A stretch of DNA of 64,000 nucleotides from Galaxea fascicularis (Eukaryota; Cnidaria; Anthozoa; Scleractinia; Euphylliidae), in the NCBI GenBank assembly GCA_948470475.1, contig OX419347.1:17793175-17857174 (forward strand). Direction: 5' to 3'. The notes below the pieces were generated by a model. That model was given only the letters and a program-made list of their open reading frames with translations, made no database searches and was not told the DNA's origin. Position 1 is the first letter of the stretch. Every line of letters begins with the position of its first letter. A program made the position numbers and the translations under genes. Positions 40,206 to 58,363 of the stretch are shown piece after piece.

Positions 40206-41364
40206 TAATTGAAGGTCTACCACGGGGGTATATATAAGCTATATAGGTACGTGCCCCCCAAAGGGTATGGTTTTTGAGCCGTTTGGGTCTGAAAACGGGT
40301 ATAGATTTTGACCATTTTGGTCTGTTTGAAGGGAACTGCGAGAGCGTATAACTATATTTCTCTTTTTAACTCCAAAAGAAGATGAGTAGAGAAAGAAAAG
40401 TAACCAAAATATATCATTCGAGCTGAATTTTACCAATTCTTCACTTCGGTAACGTTACAACAAAGCCAGTGGAGAACCGGGCGCTACACCTACTATCCCG
40501 AATTCCGGACAGTACTTTCCCCCCGGTCTCTCGGTCGTGAGGTTTACTTTGGTATTACCGGTTCAGGATCAGGTTCCTGCAAAACAAAAAATTACAAGGA
40601 AACACGGAGATGCATGTTGTTACTGTGCGACCCACAAATGAGTAGAGCTTGCGCTGTAGCTCTTCCTTCAGAGTGAGAGGGTTGAGCACCACGTTAAGGT
40701 CTGAAAGGATGGTAACGAGCAAATGTTAAGCAGCACATTTCGGATACAAAACTAAGGCGCTAGTTGGTTGCTTTGTTGCCAAAACTATAGATGGTCACGA
40801 TTCCGCTCTGAACTGAAATGTGACGGACCATCCTCTTGAACATTGGTAAAGCTATAAGGGCACATGATACAGATGGGGGTGTGAAAGACGCCAGGCTTCC
40901 TTTGGCATTCCAGTTTCGAACTCTTTTCTATCCTTCATCGTTTCACAACCTGTGCTATTCTACATGCGGCATTCCGAAAATTGAAAACACATTTTTCAGT
41001 TAGGGAATCAAGAAAATGACTACGCCCTGTTGATGTACTGTTTAAGGAATGAGGGAACTATGGCATCCCTTCTGTCTGCGAACAAAAACGGTAACATGGA
41101 TTGGGCTGCAAACAAAGAAATACCTGATTTCGAAACTGGTTACATGGGAAAGCGAGAATGAAAATAGTTATCACAGAGACTAGAATAACGCCGGAGAGTT
41201 TACAGAAAAATCAACTTAACAGTACCTGTGACACACAAGAAGAAATATGAAATCCTCTCAGGAAGAGGGTGGGTAAAACGAGTCAGTAAATGATCTTTGA
41301 CATGAGGCCACACCCTTAAAACTTGACTCTGAAGATGAACACTGACTTTGAGAGTCTCCACATT
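40206..41364. other. Non-coding stretch
   Basis: No exon is recognised. The segment near 40255-40330 (GGGTATGG..TTTGAGCC..GGGTATAGATTTTGACC) is internally repetitive and looks like part of a dispersed repeat. Confidence 0.4.
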
Positions 41365-41467
41365 ATTGATGTAATATTGTTTTTAAATATCTTTTTAATG
41401 TAAAGTGCCATGGACAAATAGTGAACTGAGCGCTATATAAATATTTTATTGCTATTACTACTACTAT
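41365..41467 (+). mobile_element. LINE 3' tail remnant (CR1/L2-like)
   Basis: The segment AAAGTGCCATGG..GAGCGCTATATAAATATTTTATTGCTATTACTACT has the GCGCTATATAAAT plus trinucleotide-tail layout seen, in the other orientation, at the 3' end of the LINE fragment at 7536-8710. No coding part remains upstream. Confidence 0.55.
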
Positions 41468-41663
41468 TCCATATTTTAAGGCAAATTTACAATCTTTGGG
41501 TCCCATTAGCTTGAATCTGGTGTGTGAAATAAACAGACTAAATGTAAACTGAGGAACTAGAGTAGGTAAAATTAGTCCTAGCTGGACCTAATGAGTTATA
41601 TAGTTAATCTGCAGCCTGCCTTTTCCATTGGTCAGAAAAAAGTGAAGCACTGCTTTGAGTTCC

Positions 41664-42012
41664 CAGGGGGGGTACTCCGGATTTCAAGTGACGGGATATA
41701 ATCAAATGTTTTTTTTTTGGTTTAGGTTTTCAATGCTGGGATTGTTTTGGGAAGGAAAACTTGGCAAGTATTTTTTTTATGTAGCTTGGTTTAAGTAGGG
41801 ATTTTTTGGGGGTATTCAAAACAATCTGAAGATTCATGGTAGTCCCCGGGGGTTGTGCCCACAGTATCCCAGCTGCATAGTTCAGCGAATAAAGTACAAG
41901 ACTTTCTGGAAATTTTTAAGGCTTGGTTTATACTGGTCCAGAGGGATCCTTTTTTTAGGGGGGGCGGGGGTGTTGGAACTCCTAGGGATTTTTCTGGGTT
42001 TTGATTTTTACC
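41664..42012. repeat. G-run-rich dispersed repeat candidate
   Basis: The stretch opens with CCAGGGGGGTACTCC and contains GTCCCCGGGGG and AGGGGGGGCGGGGG separated by T-rich blocks such as GGGATTTTTTGGGGGTA. It has the look of a decayed dispersed repeat; no second full copy is in the window. Confidence 0.4.
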
Positions 42013-42257
42013 CATTAGACTCAGACAGGCAAACAAGCCACCAAATTAAAAATAATGCATAAACACTGACAATTTATCGAAACAACAAATGTAGTTTTCA
42101 TCACTAACTGAGTCAAAACAAAAAAAAAATAATGAATCTTTTCACAAACAAATTATTTTGTTCTTTTGACAACTGCCAGGAAAGAGCATTTCTACTGCAC
42201 AAAACTCATCAGACTATGTAACAACACAATGACTGCAAGCTCATTCTTCCCTCAAAT

Positions 42258-42506
42258 ATATAGCCTATTTTACAGTTGTGAGTTCAGTAACCTAGCCTTT
42301 GAGTAAAAGCAAGACTGGAGGTCACCTTGTTTTGACACAAACCTCTCTGTCTTTCTTGTGCAAATGTGGACTAGTTAGCATAACAACAGCATGATTTGCA
42401 TGAGATAAGGAGTGAGGTCTGTATCAAAACAAGGCCATCCACAGCCTTGCTTCTACTCAAAGGCCTGAGATCACTGAACACATAACTGTAAAATGGGCTA
42501 TTATTT
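42258..42506. mobile_element. ~250-bp TIR element, copy 1 of a family
   Basis: The left end TATAGCCTATTTTACAGTTGTG is mirrored by the right end (reverse complement ATAGCCCATTTTACAGTTATG), and the inverted homology continues through AGGCCTTTGAGTA..AGCAAG..CCTTGTTTTGA for about 95 bp. A second copy is at 59010-59257. Confidence 0.75.
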
Positions 42507-42943
42507 ATATGTAATACATGAAAGGAGCTGTGATGCACCTTGCTTGAGTCCTTTTTCTGAACACTTGCATGCTACAATAGATGACATGCTGATTAACAAT
42601 CATTGGCTTGTGTATCAAGCTAATAGGATCTAATTTCTATTTTACAGCATCAACCTTTGCTATCCTGCATGGCACGTTTGTCCTGTGTTTAGCTTAGTTT
42701 GCTAACCATTGGTTCCAGTGGATAGACAGGGTGGGGGTAGGGTAATGACGGTACAAAGATGTATTTACTTAGGACACAATGATGTCCTACATAAGAGTTT
42801 CACTTTCCCATCTGGATTCAAGTAATGAAAGCCTTATACTGTGAGAAAACACCTGATTTCTAACAACACCAAGGATTTCCCAAGGGAGAGCCCGGGAGCA
42901 AGGAATCTGGCCCTTCCCTCCCCACCCTTTGTTCAGTGATTCC

Positions 42944-43528
42944 TTATTCATTACCAGCCGTCAATCTACCACTTTCTTTTGTTATAGTGGTGGCCATATC
43001 ACCCCTAGCCACAGCAACAGCATGTGCCCACTGAGTAAAGCATTTAGGGCCTTGGTCAGTCACTTCCTTTCTTCCCATAGTTGTCACGACATCTCCATCA
43101 TCAGTCACGACAATCAACTTTGGAATTGCAGTAACGTGATAACGGTGTTTAAGTTCCTGAATCATTTCACTGCCAAAAGGAACTGCAAGCCAGTCGCCAT
43201 GACACTGCTTCATATAACTCTCCATGTCTGATGCAGTTTTATCGGATGAAACAAACACAATTTCGAAAGGAAGGTCGTTTTCTTGTAGCTCGTTATAAAA
43301 TTCCATCAAAACAGTTGTGAACTGTTTACAAGGCGGACACCATCCCGCAGAAAAATAGAACGCTACAACTTTGTTTTGGAGAGCTTCTTCCGGATAAACA
43401 AACACTCCTGAGCTTCTAACAAGTTGTCGATCGCCAAAAATGTTCATTGTGCTCTTTAACAGCCGAATTCCTTTCGTGACAGTAGCGTGACAGCTGAGAC
43501 TTCTGTGCATTATGTTAGCGGATTTCAA
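42944..43528 (-). CDS. NXNL2: Nucleoredoxin-like thioredoxin-fold protein (NXNL2 type), single exon
   Basis: Thioredoxin-fold oxidoreductase of the tryparedoxin/nucleoredoxin group. The active-site motif is SAGWCPPCKQF (about residues 60-70 of the longest frame), preceded by ALQNKVVAFYF and followed by IVFVSSD, the cis-Pro-containing VTAIPKLIVV and a GRKEVTDQG tail, all typical of NXNL2. Vertebrate NXNL2 has lost the second active-site Cys in some species; here the WCPPC is intact, so the protein should be redox-active. Longest frame 194 aa; the ATG at 43445-43447 (MNIFGDRQLV) matches the usual family start and would give 167 aa. The extra 27 residues are basic and could be a mitochondrial leader or simply 5' UTR. 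Head-to-head with ISCA1. Confidence 0.85.
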   Translation of the reverse strand: MKSANIMHRSLSCHATVTKGIRLLKSTMNIFGDRQLVRSSGVFVYPEEALQNKVVAFYFSAGWCPPCKQFTTVLMEFYNELQENDLPFEIVFVSSDKTASDMESYMKQCHGDWLAVPFGSEMIQELKHRYHVTAIPKLIVVTDDGDVVTTMGRKEVTDQGPKCFTQWAHAVAVARGDMATTITKESGRLTAGNE

Positions 43529-43563
43529 TCTATGACGTCAACGTGTATTATGCAAGATCCAAG
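43529..43563. promoter_or_regulatory. Compact bidirectional promoter region NXNL2/ISCA1
   Basis: Only 35 bp separate the most upstream NXNL2 ATG from the ISCA1 ATG (116 bp if NXNL2 starts at 43447). The two genes must share promoter DNA or have overlapping 5' ends. At its right edge, CCAAGATGGCGGCC (43559-43572) matches the YY1 consensus and overlaps the ISCA1 start codon, a known arrangement at TATA-less animal promoters. Confidence 0.65.
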
Positions 43564-45476
43564 ATGGCGGCCAGGTCGGCTGTGGGAGCGACTGTGAGAG
43601 CTGTTAGTAAACCAAGGAAATTTGCAGCTAGACGAGCAGCAATAAGTTTGGTATGTATGTTACCGTATTGAAAACATGATCAGTTTGATATTTTGAACAC
43701 CCCCATAAAATAACGCGATGTTATTAGCTTTAGAATCTGAAACTTCGTGCATGAGTTGTATCACGTAAGCTTAAGTCTTTTTCTATTATTGCAAAAGCCA
43801 CTGAATTGTCCGGAATTTTTTATGGCGGAGCGAAAAACGGCATCAAAAATGTCTTCCATTCACATACTCTTTCGACCCTGATACTTTAAGGTTGCTAACA
43901 AAAGCAGTTATGCAACGACGATAAAAGACCATGTAATATTAGGCTAATTAAGCTTAAGCTCAAATTAAATTTAAAATGTTTTATTGAAGCTTCAGTTTTA
44001 TTGCTTTTTCTAGACTCCAGCGGCAGTAGATAAACTCAAATCACTGTTAAAGTCAGAGACAGAAAATGTAAGTTGATGTATATTAAAGTGGAATATTCAT
44101 TTGGTGTTCTGGAAAAAGGGGAAATTAAGCGATGTTTTCTGTACAAACTTGATGTCAAATTTCTGTTGATATTCAAATTTGCCAGCCACCGAACTCTAAC
44201 ATGCATTGTTTCCCTGGTTGGCACGTTAGTAACAACACAGTCAACAGGTGATGTAAGAAGAAACATTGCTACCGGTACTACAAAATGACATTTAGTTCTG
44301 CCCATGTTTGGTGGTACTAATAATAGTAATAATGATACCACTTGACATTGCGTGCCAGAGCAGATTTTTCTTAACTATGGCATGCCCTGTGCTGATCTTC
44401 AGATTATGCTCAGAAAAATGATATTCAGCCCAAAAACTGACCAGAAGAAAATTATTTTAAAGACGGAGCAGCAAAAAAAAAAAACAACAACAACATTGCT
44501 TCTGCACAGTAACATCAAAGGCTCAGTGGCCTTTGTGGCAGGCAAGCAGCCTTAAGGACTACCCTTCTTTTTGATCAAATAGCTGGTCTTCCCTTTGTCA
44601 ATGAATTTATTTTTGTCAAAACCATTCGAGCATGTTGATCAAAATGCCACCAACAGAAACTATTTTTGTCCTTTTCTATACTATCATTTGCATGCCTGTG
44701 GGTTTGCCCACCATGAACTACTTCATCAGGGTGACCGGCTTCAGATTTGCGCAGGGTGTTAAGGTATCTGTGTTCTTGCCAATGAAATAGCGGTAGTATG
44801 TATTTTAACCCACTGTGAAGTTCATCATTTATTGAATTGTCATTACCAGACAGCACTGAGGATAGGTGTGAAACAAAAGGGATGCAATGGACTTTCATAT
44901 ACCTTAGATTACACAAATGAAAAGGGCAAGTTTGACGAGGAGGTCAATCAAGATGGTAAGACTTTTTCTTTTGGCTTTTTGGTTGCTATAACCCATAGCA
45001 AATTTGTTTGATCCTACAGTTGATTGAGTTTTGAGAGGGAATTTTTGTCAAAGGAGTAATCCCTTGAAAAGGGAGCCAGTCATGCGAAACAAAGCTGGCC
45101 CGATTCATCTCCTTTTCGACCACACAGCATATTGATTCAGCTATTTTATGTTAGAATTTTGGTCTTGCAGTTGCTTTGGTGTCATAATTGAAATGAAAGA
45201 TAAATGGTTTCAAACTTAATCATTTAAAGCGACACTTGGAGCATTTTGTGCAGATGTAGCTTCTACCTGTTTTCTTTGAATATCTGTCAGGAAGGCTTTT
45301 AAATCTAAACCAAACATTCTCTTTCAGGGGTTAAAGTATACATCGATTCCAAGGCTCAACTGTCACTATTGGGAACAGAAATGGACTACGTAGAACACAA
45401 GCTGGCGAGTGAGTTCATATTCAATAATCCAAACATTAAGGGAACTTGTGGATGTGGAGAAAGTTTTCATTTATAA
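43564..45476 (+). CDS. ISCA1: Iron-sulfur cluster assembly protein 1, mitochondrial A-type, four exons
   Basis: ISCA1 works with ISCA2 and IBA57 in the mitochondrial matrix to mature 4Fe-4S proteins. Exons: 43564-43650, 44014-44067, 44850-44955, 45328-45476; 131 aa, close to the 129 aa of human ISCA1. Joins are GT-AG and in frame. Exon 1 gives a basic N-terminus (MAARSAVGATVRAVSK) fitting a mitochondrial targeting peptide. The three cluster ligands are present: Cys in VKQKGCNGLSYTL and both Cys of KGTCGCGESF near the C-terminus. Exon 4 also holds LLGTEMDYVEHKLASEF. The gene is divergent to NXNL2; TAA at 45474-45476. Confidence 0.96.
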
Positions 45477-48400
45477 CCCCTTGTTGTCATTTGATGGCAT
45501 CAAGTTCAAACATCAACCTGTGACCACATTATGCAGCCAATATACATAAACCTGTGCAGAAAATTTGTGAAGATATCAGGAAATCTTCAAAGGCCAAAAA
45601 ATGACAGCTGTGTTGGTATTCCAATTTTCAAAAAGCTACTGAGGTTAACTGATTTCATGCTTGGTGTGGATTATGGTGGAATCAAGATGCCAAGATTGTT
45701 TAATTTACCAGTACAGTCCTTTGTGTGGCTGAAGGTGAAACTTACCTAAATTAGGGTTCACAAAGATCAGCTTTTGAATCAGTTCTTCAGTTAGGGAGGG
45801 AGGCAGGCAGGCTGGCAGGCAATTCTCAATTTAAAGTACCTTTTTTCGCAAAAGATGGATTTTACCAAGTAAGGAAGAAAGTACAGTTCTAATAGTATGT
45901 GCATAGTTTGTACATACACAGGTGATATACACACTGTATTTTAATGCCAAAACAATTCAAACTCAGACCGGTAGTTACTTAGTGAAACTGTTTTGTTGAC
46001 CTGGATGAAGCTGATGCTTTTCTTATCCTTCAGACCCCGGTTGTTCAAAGGCTGGATAGCGCTATCCACTGGATTAATATCTATCCAGCGGATAGTGGAA
46101 TTAGCTTTCCCATTACTTATCTGCTGGATAGTGATTTATCCGGTGGATAGCGCTATCCAACGTTTGAACAACTGGGGCCAGATGTACTGTACCTTTTACT
46201 GCAACAAGTTCACATGTGTTGAATATGTAATAAAAATTAATGTATTTAATTTCACGGCTGCCATTAACACTGGTGTTTGATTAATGAAAACTGCAAGTTG
46301 TCTCATATTTCATTATATATGGCATAAATAGGCCACCTATTATACAGTAGACTACCATCCCTCCAACAGCCATCTTTGCTTAGTATTTTTCAGACAAACT
46401 GTGGTAAGCTGGGTTGAAAGCTGCTTTGAGGAAGTGAATTGAAGTGCTTGTACAAGCCCAGTTTGAAGTACTTTCGCTTAGTAGCATTATTTTTGTACCA
46501 TTTACAGCTTTCAAGGTCCAGTTAGTTACATGTAAGTGCAACCCTTCTGATGCACAACCTCTTGACTTCAGATGGCACACATACCCAGGATAAAAAAGTT
46601 AGAATGAATACCAAAGATCTTGTATACATCTGTTTGTCCAACCCATACCTGTTTTCACTTTCCCCACCACCCCTGGGATCCCCAATGATAGCCACGACGA
46701 ATTGCAATTTGAAAAATGTTATATTCCCTTCTTTTGCAATCAATATTTAACAATGATAATGGTTTATTCTTTCTTGGAGATGTCACTGAACATAGTCTGC
46801 CTGTTGGTTCAAGTCGGGTTTCAAAGCAGATACTTGCTATTTTGACCAAAATTCCTTTCACAGAAAAGTCTTGTTCAGGTCTACAGGGTTGTCAGACTTT
46901 TACTGCAGTTTAAGTCAGTGAAAGAGACCAGACATGTTTTAGTGAAAACAACTTTAATGTTAAGTGAAACTTCCTTGTAAATGGCATGTATGCTCCAAGC
47001 ACCAAAATAATTTTAAAAATTATGGCACTGCTGTGTCCTTAAGTGTTTCTCTTTGATTGCCAGATTGAGCATTGCTGCTATCATTGACCATAATTATGGC
47101 GACAGTTGACTAGACTGAATGTCAAAGTTGTGCAACAAGAAAATACAATCAACCACAGAATAATTATGCTAAACAAGCTTGGAAGCGAACGGGAAGTGAA
47201 GCTCCTTAATTCTCTATAAAATATATAATCAAATTATTTATTGTGCTAACTGACTTCTTTAAGACTAAACTTCTATTAACCTTTTAACTCGATAATATGT
47301 CAATTCTCTACAAAACATAACTAGACCTTTTACCGTTGAACCTTATGCTATCATGTTGCAATATCTTGTCTTGCAAACTTCAAGGCCATGCTCTTGTGAA
47401 GGGCTCTGTACAATCAAGTGTACCATTTGGTAAAAAAACCTAAGTACAGTCAAGTCTTTTTAGCTACAGCTATATTGAGGACCTGCAAGAACCAACCTTT
47501 GTTCTCATGTTTGAAGTCTTACCTGTTTGTGGTCAGAAAACATCTTTCTGAAACCCTGATAACTACCTTGTCTTTTATTAATAATGAGTGCAAAACAGCT
47601 CAAGCACTGAAAGTTTGTTTAATGTCCACATACTTTCCCACAGTTAAACTGGGCATAACTTACTGTCAAGTCAGATGAGTCAAAGTTGTGGGTAAGTTTA
47701 TCAACCACCCAACTGAATGCCTCTGAAGGCTTTTCCTATGGTGTTGCCCATTTTTCAATGCCTCCAGTTGAGCAAGAGAAGCAGAGGAAGTGAAAGGAAC
47801 CACAAGCTGGAGTATGGATCACCACGGAAATATTGTTTCACAGGTCGAAGTTTACTAATGCTGGCCAATTCCCTTGTAGCCATTATTTTATCATATTGAA
47901 GTTTCCTGAAAGGCATACTCAACCATAAAATGGGCAATCTCAAGTGCTTTGCCCTTGGATTGGTTCGTGATGTTTTCATTCACCCATAGACCAATAACGT
48001 CCTTTTCTGATTGGAAGCTGCTTGGCAGTCACTAAAATATGTGCAAATAATGCTGCAAACTGAGGAGAAACTGTCCACTACAACTGAGCATGTTTCTTGT
48101 AACATATCCCAAAAGCAATATATCATCATGCCAGAGCCAAACTGTAGCTTTCCCAAGAGTAACAATGCATGATGACAGGAAAAGTTGTCACCAGGAGTCA
48201 TATGGTGCATATCAGAAGGCTTAGAATAAACCCAACCAAAGAGAACACCACAATGTCTGCATGGCTTATGCTGCGTAGTACTACTGATGACTTCGATCTC
48301 CATATGACCATGAGTAACAAACCACACAACCCAGGTGCCATTTGGAGATTAAATTTCACTCTAGCACTGCAAGTCCATAACAAGTCATATCCTGCAGTCG

Positions 48401-49184
48401 ATGCATGCTATGTCCAATTTTATTAAGAGTGAGATAAAACAAGAAGTACAAGGTCACTGCCAAACAGCTGTGTAATAAATGCCATCGTCAGACAGACCAT
48501 GTTGCCTTCAAATCTCTCTGCAAGATCTGACAGCAAGACCAGGCCATTTCTGACCTTGGCATGCAAAAATTGGAAACCTTTGCAAAAAGGCTCAGCTTAC
48601 AGTGTAATCCAAGCTTTCAGCACTCAATGGTATTCCATCTCTCAGCTTTAAATTTTTAAAAAGGTGCTGCCAGAAACAGGCAATTTTGAAATGCAGCTGA
48701 TGGAGTGCCTTAACTCCCAAAATTATCATCCACTCTTTAGTCGTCACATCATCAAAGACAACACTTGCCATGATAATGGTGGAACAGAAGTCAAACGTTG
48801 AATAGCTCCATCCCATGTGAAGCACATGTTTCATTGGTTTTGCAGACTTGTTAGAAGATCCCAAAAGAACCTTCAAAATAGATGTACAATTTTATCCTCT
48901 CAGAAGTTAGTGTCAGTTTCTCTACAATGCACTGTGCATATCTCATTAAAAGCCACTTTGTGTTGTCCAGTACATTTGTATGGACATGTAATGGTTTCCA
49001 TTTATGACAGCACTGTTTAGGCAAATAAGGTAAATGTATGTGCCCAGGGTCAAACAAACTTGCAAAATCTCTTGTGAAATAGCCAACTTTAACATTATAA
49101 TGTCCAACTTCAACTGGAACACAATTCCAAAAAATATGCCAACAGTCCTGAAGAGTAAAAAACATGCAAAGCGAGGTATGTGAA
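45477..49184. other. Intergenic region between convergent ISCA1 and vasa
   Basis: It should hold both 3' UTRs. One clear repeat (46035-46177) is present. The rest shows only short frames that match nothing known to me. Confidence 0.5.
46035..46177. mobile_element. Palindromic GGATAGCGCTATCC foldback element
   Basis: The ends CCCCGGTTGTTCAAA and TTTGAACAACTGGGG are inverted copies, and inward of them both arms hold TGGATAGCGCTATCCA, itself palindromic, then CTATCCAGCGGATA / TATCTGCTGGATAG. The whole 143 bp can fold back. A diverged relative is at 26694-26821. Flanking CAGA on both sides may be a target-site duplication. Confidence 0.75.
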
Positions 49185-56631
<7,447 letters not shown>

Positions 56632-58363
56632 GTTTCTTTCTTGAGATTTATAGGACTGCTATATCTTTGTAGTGTAATAGTATCAAGTGCCCTATAGTTG
56701 TTCTTGTGTGAACAACGTACAGTCAAGCCCTGCTCTTTGAGGATTTCAAGTTAAGGTTAGAGGAGAAATCAGCAAATCTCGAACCGTCAGGAATCTAAGG
56801 CGAGAAAGTGATGTAAATGTTTGACCAGAATTTACTGAGGCACGTGAAAAGCTTCACGTTGATTGGCTAATTTTACGCGCCAATCAGACCACATATCTTT
56901 ACCCAGAGGACCGATAACAAGGATGGAACACTGAGGACTATTTTTTCTAAGTATCTCCACTTTATGCAGGCATGATTCAAATGATCCGTATGATTTTGTT
57001 TCTTGGTATCTTCGTTCTATTCATAGTTAGTGGAGGGGGACACTAACTATGTGTTATTCGCATATCAAGGATTCGCGTGACCATTGCTATGAAAGAACAT
57101 ACCCAGGGGACCACTCAACTTGCAAGCTACACTTGAATACTTGTGGACGTGTCCTTTTAATTGACATTAAGAAGACAAAGAAGGGCCTTTTCAGTTCCTA
57201 AACCGTGGGCGGGATATTAGTGTTTGGTCCTCATAATATAAAGCCTTCTTTCGTAAGGAGTTGCATAATTTTTCTCGACGAAAAATGTCCAAATACAAAA
57301 AAAAAATTTTTTAAATGTGAATGCCCCCCAATTTAGGTCCGTTAGACTGCCCGCGGCACTTAAATTCCATTCATTGTTCAGGTGACAAATAATGTTTGGT
57401 TGCATTTGAGCCAATGAAAAAGTGCCGGCAAATTTTCTCACCTTTAGAAGTGTGACAAAATTTACTCAATCAGGATATTTGCGGCGTATTTGTAGTTTGA
57501 GATTCCGAAATGTTTTCTCTTGTTAGTAACAATACAGCCTTTCTTATTTTAACATGATCCCCGCGGCCGACTACAAAGAAAAAAACAAAAACAAACTACA
57601 GTCTGAGCTAAACTAGCCTTACACTGGTTTGAAGTGGTACAAAACTCTTATCGAAAAAAAAACTGTTTTACTTATAATGATAATAATGTATGTTCAAGTT
57701 CACACTGCAACCAGGTGGACAATCAGACATGGTTTGATGCTACTCTGGTTTGAAATTTGATGAATGTAACTTAAAAAGTTACAATTTGCGACCCATTGTT
57801 AAGTTACATTCATCAAATTTCAAACCAGAGTAGCATCAAACCATGTCTGAATGATAATAATAAATATTATAAATTAGGACTAATCAAACTGTCGATTGAA
57901 ATCTAGCAGAGGAGAAACCTCTCTGGCAGCCCCTTTGTGTAAGAGCCGGATTTTTCGGAATTTGACCTTTTATTGAGTATTCATAGCACAAAACTTTTTA
58001 TCTTCCGAAACATTGGTCCAAGCAATTTTCACAGATAACTAGGTAAATGATACATGTGTGGAATTTGGACGGAAAATCGACCGGAAGGGCGAAGTCCCTG
58101 ATAACCGTATGTAGCTCCACAAATCATGGCTCTTTGTTCGGTATACTTAATACTCCTGATACGGTAATCGAGAAAAAATGAAGCAGTGAGTTTTGCTGTT
58201 TGGATGGATATGAATTCGATCCCTTTCGCCATATCAGACTTTCCTCTCTTTACGTCTTGTTCAAGATGACCGTCAGCCTTACAGCTGTCTGGAGGAGTGG
58301 GAACGAGGGGCTCAACGAAGCCACCCTATGTGGTCCCAAGATATGCCCCAAACAAACAAAAAA
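56632..58363. other. Divergent intergenic region between vasa and ATG4
   Basis: It should carry both promoters. The outstanding structure is the 52-bp perfect inverted repeat at 57723-57850. No exon is recognised. Confidence 0.6.
57723..57850. repeat. Perfect 52-bp inverted repeat with 24-nt loop
   Basis: The left arm 57723-57774 (starting TCAGACATGGTTTGATGCTA) and right arm 57799-57850 are exact reverse complements; the loop is 57775-57798. The arms would form an uninterrupted RNA hairpin in either strand. A 12-bp word AATGATAATAAT occurs at 57676-57687 and again at 57850-57861, possibly a target duplication but of low complexity. It could be a very young foldback element, a small-RNA precursor, or a recent inverted duplication. 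Confidence 0.9.

Noticed and set aside
46795..46830. GGTTCAAGTCGG resembling a tRNA box B
   Set aside because: No matching box A at the right distance upstream and no acceptor-stem pairing could be drawn.
58328..58363. Upstream in-frame ATG of ATG4
   Set aside because: The twelve extra residues (MWSQDMPQTNKK) look like translated 5' UTR, and the ATG at 58364 has a better context; transcript data could reverse this.
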